Assembly: GCA_002711415.1 (NCBI GenBank)
Contig: PARI01000011.1
Coordinates: 141,972-190,757, forward strand
Reading direction: 5' to 3'
From: Phycisphaerae bacterium
GTDB taxonomy: Bacteria; Planctomycetota; Phycisphaerae; Phycisphaerales; SM1A02
Length of the DNA stretch: 48,786 bases
The notes under the pieces were generated by a model. The model searched no databases. It saw only the letters and a program-made list of their open reading frames with translations, and was not told the origin of the DNA. A program made the position numbers and the translations under genes. Of the stretch, positions 40,982-48,786 are shown piece after piece; position 1 is the first letter of the stretch, and each line of letters starts with the position of its first letter.

Positions 40982-42045
40982 TGGACCTGGTTGGATTCAT
41001 GGGTCACTGGCTGAAGCTGTGTCGACTGTCCAACGGACCGACGGTCGTCTCCGGCGCGATTGCCGGAACCGTGATCACCGGGTTGATCGTGGGAGCGAAG
41101 GCGGATGACATGATCGCTTCGAGTTGCATCAGCTCGATCACGCTGGTGATGGTCTACGTCTTCGGCATGATCCTCAATGATGTCCTGGACAGGAAGATCG
41201 ATGCGCAAGAGCGTCCAGGAAGACCGATTCCATCCGGGAACATCCCGGTCGCGATGGCCGTGGTGGCCACGGTGATCCTGGTTCTGCTGTCGCTGGGGAT
41301 CGCCCTGTCGATCGGCATGCAGGCCTTGGTGGCCGTCGTGGTCCTGATCTCCATCGTCGTGCTGTACGACTGGCTGCATGCCGGATGGGCCGGTTCGGCA
41401 CTGCTGATGGGACTGTGTCGTGGAATGGTGTACATCGTCTCCGCCGCCTTCCTGGTCGAGTACATCGATGCTGATATCGAACCGATTCGACAGGACCTGG
41501 TGTTCGCGACGGTCGGTGTGGCTGGAATCCTCGCGGCATACGTGACCATGTTCACGGTACTGGCCTCCCGGGAGGTCGTTGACGCGGAAGAGAGGCTGGC
41601 CTGCGGCAACTGCGACCAGCTCGTGGGGGAGACTGCCGGGGGACGATGCCCCGAATGCGGGCGGCCGCTTGATCCGGCTGGCCTGGTGATGCCGGGTGCG
41701 GCGAGGCGGCGACTCGTGCTGATGAGCATGGGCATGCCGGTGCTGCTGCTGCTCGGAGCATTGTTCATCGGTCCGGCACTCGGCCAGGATCAGGAACTGT
41801 CGTTGAATCCATGGTCGATCATCATGGGCGTGCTCACGATCGTCCTGTTGTTCGGAACCTGCATCGCTGCAGCGGCCAGGTATGGATCGGGCAGAAGGCC
41901 CGAGGCGGTGATGGGTTGGATCGCCGTCATCAGCATCTACGATGCCTACCTGCTCGCCCTGCTGACCGTACCGCTTGGCTGGGTCGCGGCCCTGGGCTGC
42001 TTCGCGTTATCACGGCTTGCGCATTCGAAAATCGCCGGATCATGA
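40981..42045 (+). CDS. eboC: EboC-like UbiA-family prenyltransferase with inserted zinc ribbon
   Basis: Integral-membrane prenyltransferase family protein, 354 residues with about eight to nine helices. The first Asp-rich motif is NDVLDRKID (N-D-x2-D-x3-D), followed by RPIPSG, as in UbiA enzymes. The second motif is less clear (YDWLHAG). A soluble insertion between helices contains C-x2-C ... C-x2-C (CGNC ... CPEC, codons at 41602, 41611, 41647 and 41656), a zinc-ribbon pattern I do not know from other EboC proteins. EboC is thought to prenylate or anchor a metabolite. Coupled to eboE by a one-base overlap; 21 bases to eboF. Confidence 0.88.
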   Translation: MDLVGFMGHWLKLCRLSNGPTVVSGAIAGTVITGLIVGAKADDMIASSCISSITLVMVYVFGMILNDVLDRKIDAQERPGRPIPSGNIPVAMAVVATVILVLLSLGIALSIGMQALVAVVVLISIVVLYDWLHAGWAGSALLMGLCRGMVYIVSAAFLVEYIDADIEPIRQDLVFATVGVAGILAAYVTMFTVLASREVVDAEERLACGNCDQLVGETAGGRCPECGRPLDPAGLVMPGAARRRLVLMSMGMPVLLLLGALFIGPALGQDQELSLNPWSIIMGVLTIVLLFGTCIAAAARYGSGRRPEAVMGWIAVISIYDAYLLALLTVPLGWVAALGCFALSRLAHSKIAGS

Positions 42046-42066
42046 CCGGACGGGTACCCTCTAGAA

Positions 42067-43446
42067 ATGGCTGATCGACTTGCGATCATCGATGTCGTCG
42101 GATTGAGCCGGAACCTGGTCGGTTCCGACACGCCCAGGATACGGGCGCATGTCGAGGCTGCAGGCGGTGCGGGAACCCTGATTCCTCCGCTTCCCGCCGT
42201 GACATGTACTGTGCAGTCCAGCATCGTGACCGGCACGAGTCCATCCGATCACGGCATCGTCGGTAACGGCTGGTTCAACCGGGAACTCCAGGAGATCCAG
42301 TTCTGGAAGCAGTCCAACAAGCTGGTCAACGGGCCGCGACTGTGGGAACAGCTTCGTGATGCTCGGCCGGGGGCGACGACGGCAAACATGTTCTGGTGGT
42401 TCAACATGTACTCGGGAGTCGAGTACAGCGTCACCCCAAGACCGATCTACAAGGCCGACGGCCGGAAGATCCCGGACTGCTACAGCATGCCCGCCGAGCT
42501 CAGGGACCGATTGCAGTCGTCGCTGGGACGGTTCCCGCTGTTCAAGTTCTGGGGGCCGGGCAGTTCCATCGAGTCCAGTCGCTGGATCAGCGAGGCCAGC
42601 ATGCAGGTCCACGAGCAGTTCGACCCGACACTGATGCTCGTATACGTACCGCACATGGACTACTGCCTGCAGAAGCTGGGACCGGGCCACGAGGGCATCG
42701 CGAAGGAGTTGAACCTTCTCGACGAAGTCGTCGGGGACTTGCTGGAGTTCTTCAGCTCGCGTGACACGGACGTGATCCTGCTGTCCGAGTACGGCATCGT
42801 TCCGGTCGATGATTCGGTTCACATCAACAGGATCCTCCGGGAATCCGGCGACCTCGAGGTCAGGGTGGAGGACGGGCTCGAACTGCTCGATGCCGGTGCC
42901 AGCTCGGCATTCGCCATCGCGGATCATCAGGTCGCTCACGTGCACGTCCGGGATCCGTCCGATGCGGCGCGCATCGGCGAGCTGCTCCGACAAGCAGATG
43001 GAATCGACATGGTGCTTGACCGGGCCGAACAGTCCGGGATGGGAATCGACAACCAGCGATCCGGTGAACTGCTCGCGATCTCGAGCATGAATCGGTGGTT
43101 CAGCTACGACTACTGGCTGGATGACGCCCGCGCTCCCGATTTCGCGAGGACCGTCGACATACACAGGAAACCCGGATACGACCCCCTGGAACTCTTCATC
43201 GATCCGGAGATCCGGTTCCCGTCGGCCAGGATCGCAGGAAAGCTCGTCGGCAAGAAGCTCGGGTTCAGGACCCAGATGGATGTCATCCCGCTGGATACGA
43301 GGCTCGTTCGAGGTTCGCACGGGCGAATCGACGTTCCGGCCGGGTACGAGCCGATCATCTGCGGTCCCGGCATCGATCACGGCACCACGATGAGGGCCGA
43401 ACAGGTGAACGGGTACGCCATGGATCTGCTTTTGCAGAACGGCTGA
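42067..43446 (+). CDS. eboF: EboF-like nucleotide pyrophosphatase/phosphodiesterase family protein
   Basis: A 459-residue alkaline-phosphatase-superfamily enzyme of the nucleotide pyrophosphatase/phosphodiesterase type. The nucleophile Thr is in [14 protein letters not shown], and the typical [14 protein letters not shown] follows. Other metal ligands are Asp/His in YVPHMDYC and ILLSEYG, and His in PGIDHG near the C-terminus. No signal peptide or membrane helix, unlike exported family members. It matches EboF by overall pattern ([14 protein letters not shown]) and by position as the last gene of the cluster. Substrate unknown; 49 bases to dus, which has its own promoter-like element. Confidence 0.88.
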   Translation: MADRLAIIDVVGLSRNLVGSDTPRIRAHVEAAGGAGTLIPPLPAVTCTVQSSIVTGTSPSDHGIVGNGWFNRELQEIQFWKQSNKLVNGPRLWEQLRDARPGATTANMFWWFNMYSGVEYSVTPRPIYKADGRKIPDCYSMPAELRDRLQSSLGRFPLFKFWGPGSSIESSRWISEASMQVHEQFDPTLMLVYVPHMDYCLQKLGPGHEGIAKELNLLDEVVGDLLEFFSSRDTDVILLSEYGIVPVDDSVHINRILRESGDLEVRVEDGLELLDAGASSAFAIADHQVAHVHVRDPSDAARIGELLRQADGIDMVLDRAEQSGMGIDNQRSGELLAISSMNRWFSYDYWLDDARAPDFARTVDIHRKPGYDPLELFIDPEIRFPSARIAGKLVGKKLGFRTQMDVIPLDTRLVRGSHGRIDVPAGYEPIICGPGIDHGTTMRAEQVNGYAMDLLLQNG

Positions 43447-43465
43447 ACGCCGTCACGCGGCCACG

Positions 43466-43474
43466 TGCTATGCT
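43466..43474 (+). promoter_or_regulatory. Extended -10 element upstream of dus
   Basis: TGC-TATGCT (-10 at 43469-43474) about 22 bases before the dus start. It marks a probable separate promoter at the end of the ebo-like cluster. No clear -35. Confidence 0.35.
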
Positions 43475-43495
43475 TCGTGGTCGATTTTCACGGGA

Positions 43496-44578
43496 ATGAA
43501 TCCCCCAATGCTGCGCATCGGATCACTTGAACTGGAGACCCCCCTGCTGCTCGCGCCGATCGCGGGCCATTGTGACCTCCCGTTCAGGATCCTCTGTCGA
43601 GAGGAGGGCGGAGTCGGCCTGGCCAGTACCGACCTGTTGAACTGTCACTCGCTGCTGCGGGGCACACGGGGCGGAACTGCGTTGGCACGCACCAACGGCA
43701 TGGACCAGCCACTTGGGATGCAGTTGTACGGCAATGCTGAGGATCCACTCCCGGAGGCCGCGTGCTGGGCGATCGATCATGGTGCCAGGCTCATTGACAT
43801 CAACATGGGATGCCCCGTGGACAAGATCACCAAGAAGAACGGTGGCTCACTGCTGCTGAGAAACCCATGCACAACGATCGAACTGGCAGGTCGGGTGGTC
43901 GAGGCCGTGAGAAGACACTCCAACGGAAGGATCCCGGTGACGGCAAAGATACGGCTGGGATGGGACGAGAAATCGATCGTGGGTCCCGAGCTTGCACGAG
44001 GTCTGGAACAGGCCGGAATCGATGCCATCACGGTGCACGGCCGGACCACGGAGCAGCGTTTCAAGGGCAGCGCCGACTGGCATCGGATCGGGGACATCGT
44101 CGCAGCGGTGGATTCGATCCCCATCATCGGCAACGGGGATGTCACCGAGCCCGAGCATGCCAGGCAGATGATGCAGGTCAGTGGATGCCGAGGCGTGATG
44201 ATCGGTCGTGGTGCGTTGAGAACACCATGGATCTTCCGCAGGGCGTGGACGCTCCTGACCACTGGTCGAGCGTGTTCCGAACCGAGCTTCAACCAGAAGA
44301 TCCGGGTGATCCTGCGACACCTGGCACTCCTGGAGCAGTACCGCGATCACCGGCATGCCGTCATGTGCATGCAGAAGAGGATCAGCTGGTATGGCAAGAC
44401 GATGGGTCACATCCGACCGTTGAAGGAGGCCGTTCGAACGAGTGATTCGATCGAGCAGATGCGGCAGGTGATCCAGTCGTGGATCCAGGATGACGGGGAG
44501 GAATACACGTCCATGGGCAGGCGGGACACGGGTTCGGCCACGTCGGCCCGGGACCAGGTCGGGGCAATGGTCCGGTAA
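43496..44578 (+). CDS. dus: tRNA-dihydrouridine synthase
   Basis: Flavoenzyme that reduces uridines in tRNA, 360 residues. N-terminal TIM barrel: substrate/FMN segments [18 protein letters not shown], the catalytic Cys in [32 protein letters not shown] and [12 protein letters not shown] for FMN phosphate. The helical RNA-binding domain covers about 250-330. The last 25 residues are Ser/Arg-rich. The start is ATG 43496; ATG 43508 is a close alternative. It follows eboF by 49 bases but is a housekeeping gene and not part of the ebo set. A terminator lies about 220 bases downstream. Target uridine not inferable. Confidence 0.93.
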   Translation: MNPPMLRIGSLELETPLLLAPIAGHCDLPFRILCREEGGVGLASTDLLNCHSLLRGTRGGTALARTNGMDQPLGMQLYGNAEDPLPEAACWAIDHGARLIDINMGCPVDKITKKNGGSLLLRNPCTTIELAGRVVEAVRRHSNGRIPVTAKIRLGWDEKSIVGPELARGLEQAGIDAITVHGRTTEQRFKGSADWHRIGDIVAAVDSIPIIGNGDVTEPEHARQMMQVSGCRGVMIGRGALRTPWIFRRAWTLLTTGRACSEPSFNQKIRVILRHLALLEQYRDHRHAVMCMQKRISWYGKTMGHIRPLKEAVRTSDSIEQMRQVIQSWIQDDGEEYTSMGRRDTGSATSARDQVGAMVR

Positions 44579-44800
44579 GGACAGCAAGCGAACTGCCAGC
44601 ATCGATGTCGTGAATTTCTTCTTGATGAGCATCCATCTGGGCCATACCTTTCATGCCGAGGGAATCGGAACCGTTCAATGGTTCCGGGTGAGGGAAAGGG
44701 AGAAGATGACCCTGTTCCACTCGTGTTCCAGGAGGCCAGCCGGCCCCCTTGTTTCCCTGTCCGCCTGCTGTTGAGAAGGCGGTATTGATCTTGGTGTCCG

Positions 44801-44838
44801 AGCAGCCCGGTTCATCTGGTTATGGCCGGGCTGTTTTT
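44801..44838 (+). terminator. Intrinsic terminator downstream of dus
   Basis: Stem CAGCCCGG (44803-44810) with CCGGGCTG (44826-44833), a 15-base loop, followed by TTTTTAT. Confidence 0.82.
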
Positions 44839-44999
44839 ATGCCCCGGGCGGGTTTGTGGGCAGAACTGGTTCCAGTCTGAACCGAGCATGGTGGCGCTCG
44901 TACTACCTGTTGAGAAATCGCATCCGCAAGTACCTGGCTGATGCCTCTGCACATGGGCTGCGGGATCCTCAATGAACCAGCCCAGCAATCACCGGTACC

Positions 45000-45053
45000 T
45001 GCAGGGGAAGCGTCCCATCGGTAACGCGTCACCGATCTGGGCGCTTTCCTGCA
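45000..45053. other. Long imperfect hairpin in intergenic region
   Basis: TGCAGG (45000-45005) pairs with CCTGCA at 45048-45053; inside it AAGCG, CCCA and CGGT continue the stem with small bulges around an 8-base loop (aacgcgtc), about 20 paired positions in all. There is no T-run on either side. It is downstream of scpB on the minus strand. Confidence 0.5.
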
Positions 45054-45093
45054 TCGTTTGCATGTTGGATTGATGTCGACCGGTCCCGGGGAA

Positions 45094-45738
45094 CTACTGC
45101 TTCAGTTCCTTGGACTGGGGTAGGTCCTTGATGGAACCCAGGCCGAAGACTCGAAGGAATTCCTTCGTGGTTCCATACAGCATCGGACGACCGAGTTCCT
45201 CGGATCGACCGACGATCCTGACGAGCCTGCGATCGAGAAGTCCTCGCAGGACCTCGCCGCAGGCCACACCACGGATCGCCTCGAGATCGGCCCTGAGAAG
45301 GGGCTGCCTGTACGCGATGATCGAAAGTGTCTCAAGGGCGGCCTGGCTCAGCCGCATCATCTGCCTTTCACCCCTGAAGTGCGCCAGGAGCGGACCGAAT
45401 TCCGGTGTCGTCAGGACCTGTCGGCCGCTGGCAAGCTTCTCGATCCTGAATGCATGACCGTGGGCGGCGTATTCCTCGTTGAGCGTGTTGATGGCCGCTC
45501 GGACCTGCTCGATCGCGGCGGAGTTGTCGACGGACCCGGCATCCTCGCTTGCTGTCTCCTGCTGCTCGGATCCGGCGGCGTCATCGGACTGGGACTGTGG
45601 CCGCTTCCGGACGATCAGTCCGAGCGCCTCTGCAAGCCTCGAGTCGGAGATGGGACGATCGGCGGACATGAGGATCGCCTCGACCCTTCGCTCAAGGGGT
45701 TGGTCCGAACACAATTGATCATTGCCATCCAGTTGCAT
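45094..45738 (-). CDS. scpB: Segregation and condensation protein B
   Basis: Kleisin-binding partner of the Smc-ScpAB condensin, with two winged-helix domains, about 214 residues. The first domain (about 15-60, EAILMSADRPISDSRLAEAL) is interrupted by an Asp/Ser/Gln-rich low-complexity insertion. The second holds the diagnostic SQAALETLSIIAYRQPLLRADLE and IRGVACGEVLRGLLDRRLVR segments, and GRPMLYGTTKEFLRVFGL closes the protein. ATG 45738 is chosen; the frame opens to 45807. It is last in the minus-strand operon with atpC. No scpA is in the window. Confidence 0.92.
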   Translation of the reverse strand: MQLDGNDQLCSDQPLERRVEAILMSADRPISDSRLAEALGLIVRKRPQSQSDDAAGSEQQETASEDAGSVDNSAAIEQVRAAINTLNEEYAAHGHAFRIEKLASGRQVLTTPEFGPLLAHFRGERQMMRLSQAALETLSIIAYRQPLLRADLEAIRGVACGEVLRGLLDRRLVRIVGRSEELGRPMLYGTTKEFLRVFGLGSIKDLPQSKELKQ

Positions 45739-45838
45739 GTTATCCCGAGGGGCTGCAGTGGTACCGGGGGCCGTTGCTGATGTGATGCCTGCTGCCATCA
45801 ACAACAATCTACCACACCTGCGTCGTGGAGGCGGTCAA

Positions 45839-46258
45839 TCAGCGATTGCGTGCCATCTGGACCATTGCGTAGGCGCGTTGCTGCTCCCGCTCGATCTCCA
45901 GTCTTCTCTGGGGAGAACTGGAGCCCTCGTCGACCTGCGTGACGGCCTGGGCAGCAGCAGCAAGATTCTTCTCGGCCTCTGCAAGCTCGAAGTCGCCTGC
46001 ACCCAGAATCTCGTCTGCCAGCAGGGTAAGCACGTCATCCTGCATCTGCGCGAAACCACCCACCAGAAGAAACTCCCTCGATGAGCCGTCCGTGGACTGA
46101 AGCGTCAACGAACCGGCACCCAGCTTGGAAAGGAATGCCGCGGTCCCCTTCATCACGCCCTGCTGCCCGTCCCAGGCGGGAAAGGATGCATAGGTGACGC
46201 TCTCCTCAAGAACCGACTCGGTCGGGGTGACGACGCTGCACTGAAATTCGTTGGCCAC
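45839..46258 (-). CDS. atpC: ATP synthase epsilon subunit (isolated gene)
   Basis: Small regulatory subunit of the F1 ATP synthase, 139 residues. The N-terminal beta-sandwich (FQCSVVTPTESVLEESVTYA, FPAWDGQQGVMKG, GSLTLQSTDGSSREFLLVGG) is followed by a helical tail (LAEAEKNLAAAAQAV, EIEREQQRAYAM). GTG 46258 has GGAG six bases upstream and gives a normal N-terminus; the frame opens at 46288 without a site. It is not linked to atpD or other atp genes: it lies between a CYTH gene and scpB. It must be expressed separately from the rest of the enzyme. Confidence 0.9.
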   Translation of the reverse strand: MANEFQCSVVTPTESVLEESVTYASFPAWDGQQGVMKGTAAFLSKLGAGSLTLQSTDGSSREFLLVGGFAQMQDDVLTLLADEILGAGDFELAEAEKNLAAAAQAVTQVDEGSSSPQRRLEIEREQQRAYAMVQMARNR

Positions 46259-46323
46259 GGGTGACTCCGGGGATTGGATTCTGGACACGGCATGGTACTT
46301 GAAACAGGGATGGGTTCAAACGC

Positions 46324-46830
46324 TCAGGATCGGTTGATCCATTCCAGGGCAATGCGGGCGTTCCTGTAGCGAGGATCATCGGTGACCTCCCGCTCGATGC
46401 ATGGTGCCAGCCACCGGGGAATCTCGGCCAGGTGGTCCCTTCCGGGCAGTTCCACCTCGGCCAGGATCAGCTTGATCTGGTCGAAAACGTCGATTTCCCA
46501 GGTCAGGTCCCCGACACAGGCCCTGTGCCTGATCTTGCTGAGTCGTCGCCCCTCGGTCAGGGGCCACGCCTGGTCGAACTGCTCCCGGGAGATTTCCTGC
46601 TCGATCTCGGTCCGGACCAGCCCGATACCTTCCTTGGTGGTGTGGTGGTAGATCGTCATGCCGTCATCCGTGGTCGTCGCACGGAGCCGCTGGCCCCGGG
46701 CTCCCGGCTCATCCTGGTCCAGGGGAAGGTATCCCTGCCTGATCGTGCAGCTGGTGGCATCACCGGGCAACACCGGCATGCTGTTGAGCAGCCATGCACG
46801 CTCGATCTCCAGGTTCGATGGTGTGTTCAT
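46324..46830 (-). CDS. CYTH domain protein (triphosphate tunnel family)
   Basis: A 168-residue protein of the CYTH/TTM family, whose members act on triphosphates (thiamine triphosphatase, inorganic triphosphatase, class IV adenylate cyclase). EIERAW at the start is the E-x-E-x-K signature with Ala at the Lys position; RLRATTTDDG, TKEGIGLVRTEIEQEI and WEIDVFDQIKLILAEVEL supply the other tunnel residues. Substrate unknown and the Lys change may alter activity. Its ATG overlaps the holB stop (ATGA), so it is coupled to the polymerase subunit gene. Confidence 0.85.
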   Translation of the reverse strand: MNTPSNLEIERAWLLNSMPVLPGDATSCTIRQGYLPLDQDEPGARGQRLRATTTDDGMTIYHHTTKEGIGLVRTEIEQEISREQFDQAWPLTEGRRLSKIRHRACVGDLTWEIDVFDQIKLILAEVELPGRDHLAEIPRWLAPCIEREVTDDPRYRNARIALEWINRS

Positions 46831-47972
46831 GATGCTGATTCCAGGGCATGCCCTGAATGCTGCTCGACCAGGGACGCCCACTGGGCGACGAGGTCGGCCA
46901 TGAGCACCTTCATCTGGACGTTCGATCCGACACGACGATCGGCCTGGGACAGGAGTTCCACCACCGCCATGAGCAGGTCGATTCGATCCATCGATTCCTC
47001 CTGGTCGATGGCGGCGCGGATCATGTTTCGACTCCTCTGAAGGAGCACCGAGATCAGGAGCCTGCACGCCCTTCGGTTGGCGGCCTCCTTCGAAGCCTGC
47101 CTGGATTTCTTCGCCAGGGTTTCCGCATACTCCCCCGCAAGCTCGGAGAGCGTGTTGGACAACTCGACCGGGTATCCACCGGAATCCAGTTCCTGCAGCA
47201 TCGGTTCGAGCACGTTGATCCAGCCGGGAATGCCTGCCTCGATGGCGATCGAGGCCATGCCCGGGCTGCCCTCGGCGAACCGAACCACCGTATCAAGGTC
47301 GTTCCCGTCGACCGACTCGGCCATGTGCTCGAGACATGCTCGCATATGTTCCTGGTCAAGAGGACCGAAGCCGAGCCTCTGGCAGCGACTTCGGATGGTC
47401 GGCAGGAGTCGATGCTCCATCGTCGTGACGAGAATGATGTACGTGCCGTCCGGAGGTTCCTCGAGGGTCTTCAGGAGGGCGGCCTGTCCGGGCTCATCCA
47501 GCAACTCGGCCTCATCGATGATGAACACCTTGTTGTGGCCCAAGTACGGTGTCCTGGAAACCGAGGCATCGCATGTTCGTGATCCGACCATGCCGCCCAG
47601 CATCCGCTCCCGGAGCAGGTCGATGGGGATGTTGGTCATCTTTCGTGAGCGAAGCGTCGGATCGATCGAATCCTGTGCAAGCTCCTTCCGGATCAGGTGC
47701 AGGTCCGGGTGCGTGCCGGCGTGGACCAGTTGCACGGTCTCGCTGGACTGGTCGGCGCTGAAGTCATCGACATGCGACGGACCGGTTGCCGGATCGAGCA
47801 GGAGTTCGGCCAGGCGGATCGCGACCGTTCTCTTGCCGATGCCCTCGGGTCCGTGAAAGATCCAGGCGTGGGCGAGATGGCCGTTACGCAATCCCTGCCT
47901 GAGAATGTCGAGTGATTCCTCGTGTCCAAGCAGAGGCGTTCGTTGATCGTGCCCTGTTTCCTGGCTCACCAT
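46827..47972 (-). CDS. holB: DNA polymerase III subunit delta'
   Basis: Clamp-loader AAA+ subunit, 381 residues. Walker A-like GPEGIGKRT, Walker B/sensor region HNKVFIIDEAELLDEPGQAALLKT and the SRC-like arginine finger region (TIRSRCQRLGF) are typical. There is no Cys-rich zinc module between Walker A and B. AAGGAG precedes ATG 47972 by 3 bases and the next codon, GTG 47969, by 6, so initiation at either is possible. C-terminal collar helices complete it. It is coupled to the CYTH gene and starts 7 bases after the SPOR-like gene stops. Confidence 0.92.
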   Translation of the reverse strand: MVSQETGHDQRTPLLGHEESLDILRQGLRNGHLAHAWIFHGPEGIGKRTVAIRLAELLLDPATGPSHVDDFSADQSSETVQLVHAGTHPDLHLIRKELAQDSIDPTLRSRKMTNIPIDLLRERMLGGMVGSRTCDASVSRTPYLGHNKVFIIDEAELLDEPGQAALLKTLEEPPDGTYIILVTTMEHRLLPTIRSRCQRLGFGPLDQEHMRACLEHMAESVDGNDLDTVVRFAEGSPGMASIAIEAGIPGWINVLEPMLQELDSGGYPVELSNTLSELAGEYAETLAKKSRQASKEAANRRACRLLISVLLQRSRNMIRAAIDQEESMDRIDLLMAVVELLSQADRRVGSNVQMKVLMADLVAQWASLVEQHSGHALESAS

Positions 47973-47979
47973 GTGCTCC

Positions 47980-48786
47980 TTACGGGACGAGTACGAGCCT
48001 GCATGACTGTGGTCGTCTTGGTCCATCAGGGTTGCGAGGATTGACCAGGACGAGCAGTTCCTCGCCGTTGACCTTGTGGGCGGGAAACTGGTTCATCAGT
48101 AACTGTACATCAGGCGAGACCAGCATGGACCGGGGATCGTAGGCTCGATCGTCGAACGCCCCGATCGTCACGACGCTCGTATCGGAGTCGACGTCGTGAT
48201 AGTAGTAGGCCTCGTAGCCCTTGAGACGAAGTTCCCTCGTGTAGGCCTCAGCCTGGGTTCGCAGGCTGTCGACCTGGAGCGATTCGCCGTCGAAATCACT
48301 CCATGCGGCGACCTGGAGCGTGTAGAGCGGTTCGACCTGCGGGTAGCGAGCCCTCAGAGTCCGCAGGTCGTTGGCCCTGGGAGGCTCGGCCTGTCGCTTG
48401 TGACGACTGAGCATCGCCGTTGGGAAGACAGGTACTCCATTGACCTGGATCGACTTGATCCACTTGAGGGTCTCTCCGGCTTCGGGTTCTCTGGGCCCCT
48501 GGAAGCGTCCATACAGAACGGCCGAACCTTGACCGACCGGGGCGATGTAGCACCCCTGCAACTGCGGGAACTGCTGAACGATCCTGGCAAGGATCGCCTG
48601 GCAGATCGCCTCGTGATCATCCCCGGCACTGGTCGCCAGGACGACCGCCCACCGGGCCTGCTGATCGACCGCCCCGCTGGACCGCCTGCCTTCGGACTGG
48701 CCCGGGCCGGCCCGACGGCCGTCGCCGACCCTCATTCCGTGCTCCCATCGCTCATCGAATTCATCCGCGTCATAGAGCTGGGTCGA
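47980..48786 (-). CDS. SPOR-like domain protein (5' end outside window)
   Basis: The frame is open to the right edge, so only the C-terminal part is visible (268 residues). Two parts are seen: about 30-130 with VVLATSAGDDHEAICQAILA and VGQGSAVLYGRFQGPREP, then a SPOR-like stretch near YTLQVAAW ... AEAYTRELRLKGYEAYYYHD and VVTIGAFDDRAYD. SPOR domains bind denuded peptidoglycan glycan strands at division sites; here the fit is by pattern only. The operon order with holB downstream is tight (7 bases). No signal peptide can be judged because the N-terminus is missing. Confidence 0.7.
   Translation of the reverse strand, partial: STQLYDADEFDERWEHGMRVGDGRRAGPGQSEGRRSSGAVDQQARWAVVLATSAGDDHEAICQAILARIVQQFPQLQGCYIAPVGQGSAVLYGRFQGPREPEAGETLKWIKSIQVNGVPVFPTAMLSRHKRQAEPPRANDLRTLRARYPQVEPLYTLQVAAWSDFDGESLQVDSLRTQAEAYTRELRLKGYEAYYYHDVDSDTSVVTIGAFDDRAYDPRSMLVSPDVQLLMNQFPAHKVNGEELLVLVNPRNPDGPRRPQSCRLVLVP

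Larger units (their letters stand above)
44579..45093. other. Gene-free region with hairpins, candidate non-coding RNA locus
   Basis: About 515 bases between the dus stop and the scpB stop with no convincing protein. It holds hairpin CGGAACC/GGTTCCG (44666-44686), CCGCCT/AGGCGG (44761-44782), an intrinsic terminator (44801-44838) and a long imperfect hairpin (45000-45053). No tRNA, tmRNA, SRP RNA or RNase P signature was recognised. The first part may be the dus 3' UTR or a small RNA ending at the terminator. A short frame at 44856-44964 has no ribosome site and no family. Confidence 0.5.

Noticed and set aside
42061..43380. A 439-codon minus frame opposite eboF
   Set aside because: Shadow of the pyrophosphatase gene, with no recognisable family.
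44820..45032. A 70-codon minus frame downstream of scpB
   Set aside because: No ribosome site, no family, and it overlaps the terminator and hairpins.

Overview
The window is GC-rich chromosomal DNA with tightly packed genes on both strands. It most likely comes from a planctomycete, probably of the Phycisphaerae. The clues are secreted proteins ending in paired dockerin-like EF-hands (DLGILLANW type), a prepilin-like protein with an FTVVELLVV start and a late FDGHV motif, Cys-rich secreted repeats, and nuoA and atpC standing apart from the rest of their operons. No phage, insertion sequence, integrase or CRISPR array was seen. Both edges cut through genes: a phenylalanine hydroxylase on the left and a SPOR-like protein on the right.

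Layout. 1-5 kb: metabolic genes (phenylalanine hydroxylase, aminopeptidase P, thiC, a serine racemase-like enzyme). 5-12.5 kb: a minus-strand run of five exported proteins (two with C-terminal EF-hand pairs, an FG-GAP propeller, a TPR/HExxH peptidase-like protein, a LolA-like protein). 12.6-19.9 kb: a RidA homologue, ribBA with a degenerate second domain, an M42-type peptidase, argS, and a feoA-feoB-small membrane protein operon. 20-22 kb: three tandem AIM24 paralogues. 22-25.5 kb: upp with an orphan DNA methyltransferase, a PduO-type cobalamin adenosyltransferase and a glycosylasparaginase-like enzyme. 25.5-32.7 kb: a pseudopilin with a hairpin-rich leader, asnS, a pseudo-receiver gene followed by groES-groEL, a lone nuoA and tRNA-Pro(UGG). 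32.8-37.3 kb: full-length gcvP and mgtE.

37.4-43.5 kb is the most interesting part: a six-gene same-strand cluster encoding a dehydroquinate-synthase-like protein, a small unknown protein, a TatD-like hydrolase, a TIM-barrel protein, a UbiA prenyltransferase and a nucleotide pyrophosphatase-like protein. This matches the ebo metabolite-trafficking cluster (EboD, unknown, EboB, EboE, EboC, EboF). Two features differ from what I know of the cluster: a four-cysteine zinc ribbon inside the prenyltransferase, and a 103-residue protein of unknown type where EboA might be expected. No scytonemin or other obvious biosynthetic genes lie beside it, so its substrate is unknown. dus follows directly.

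44.6-45.1 kb is a gene-free stretch with several hairpins and one good terminator, a candidate non-coding RNA locus. 45.1-48.8 kb is a minus-strand operon: SPOR-like protein, DNA polymerase III delta', a CYTH protein, atpC and scpB.
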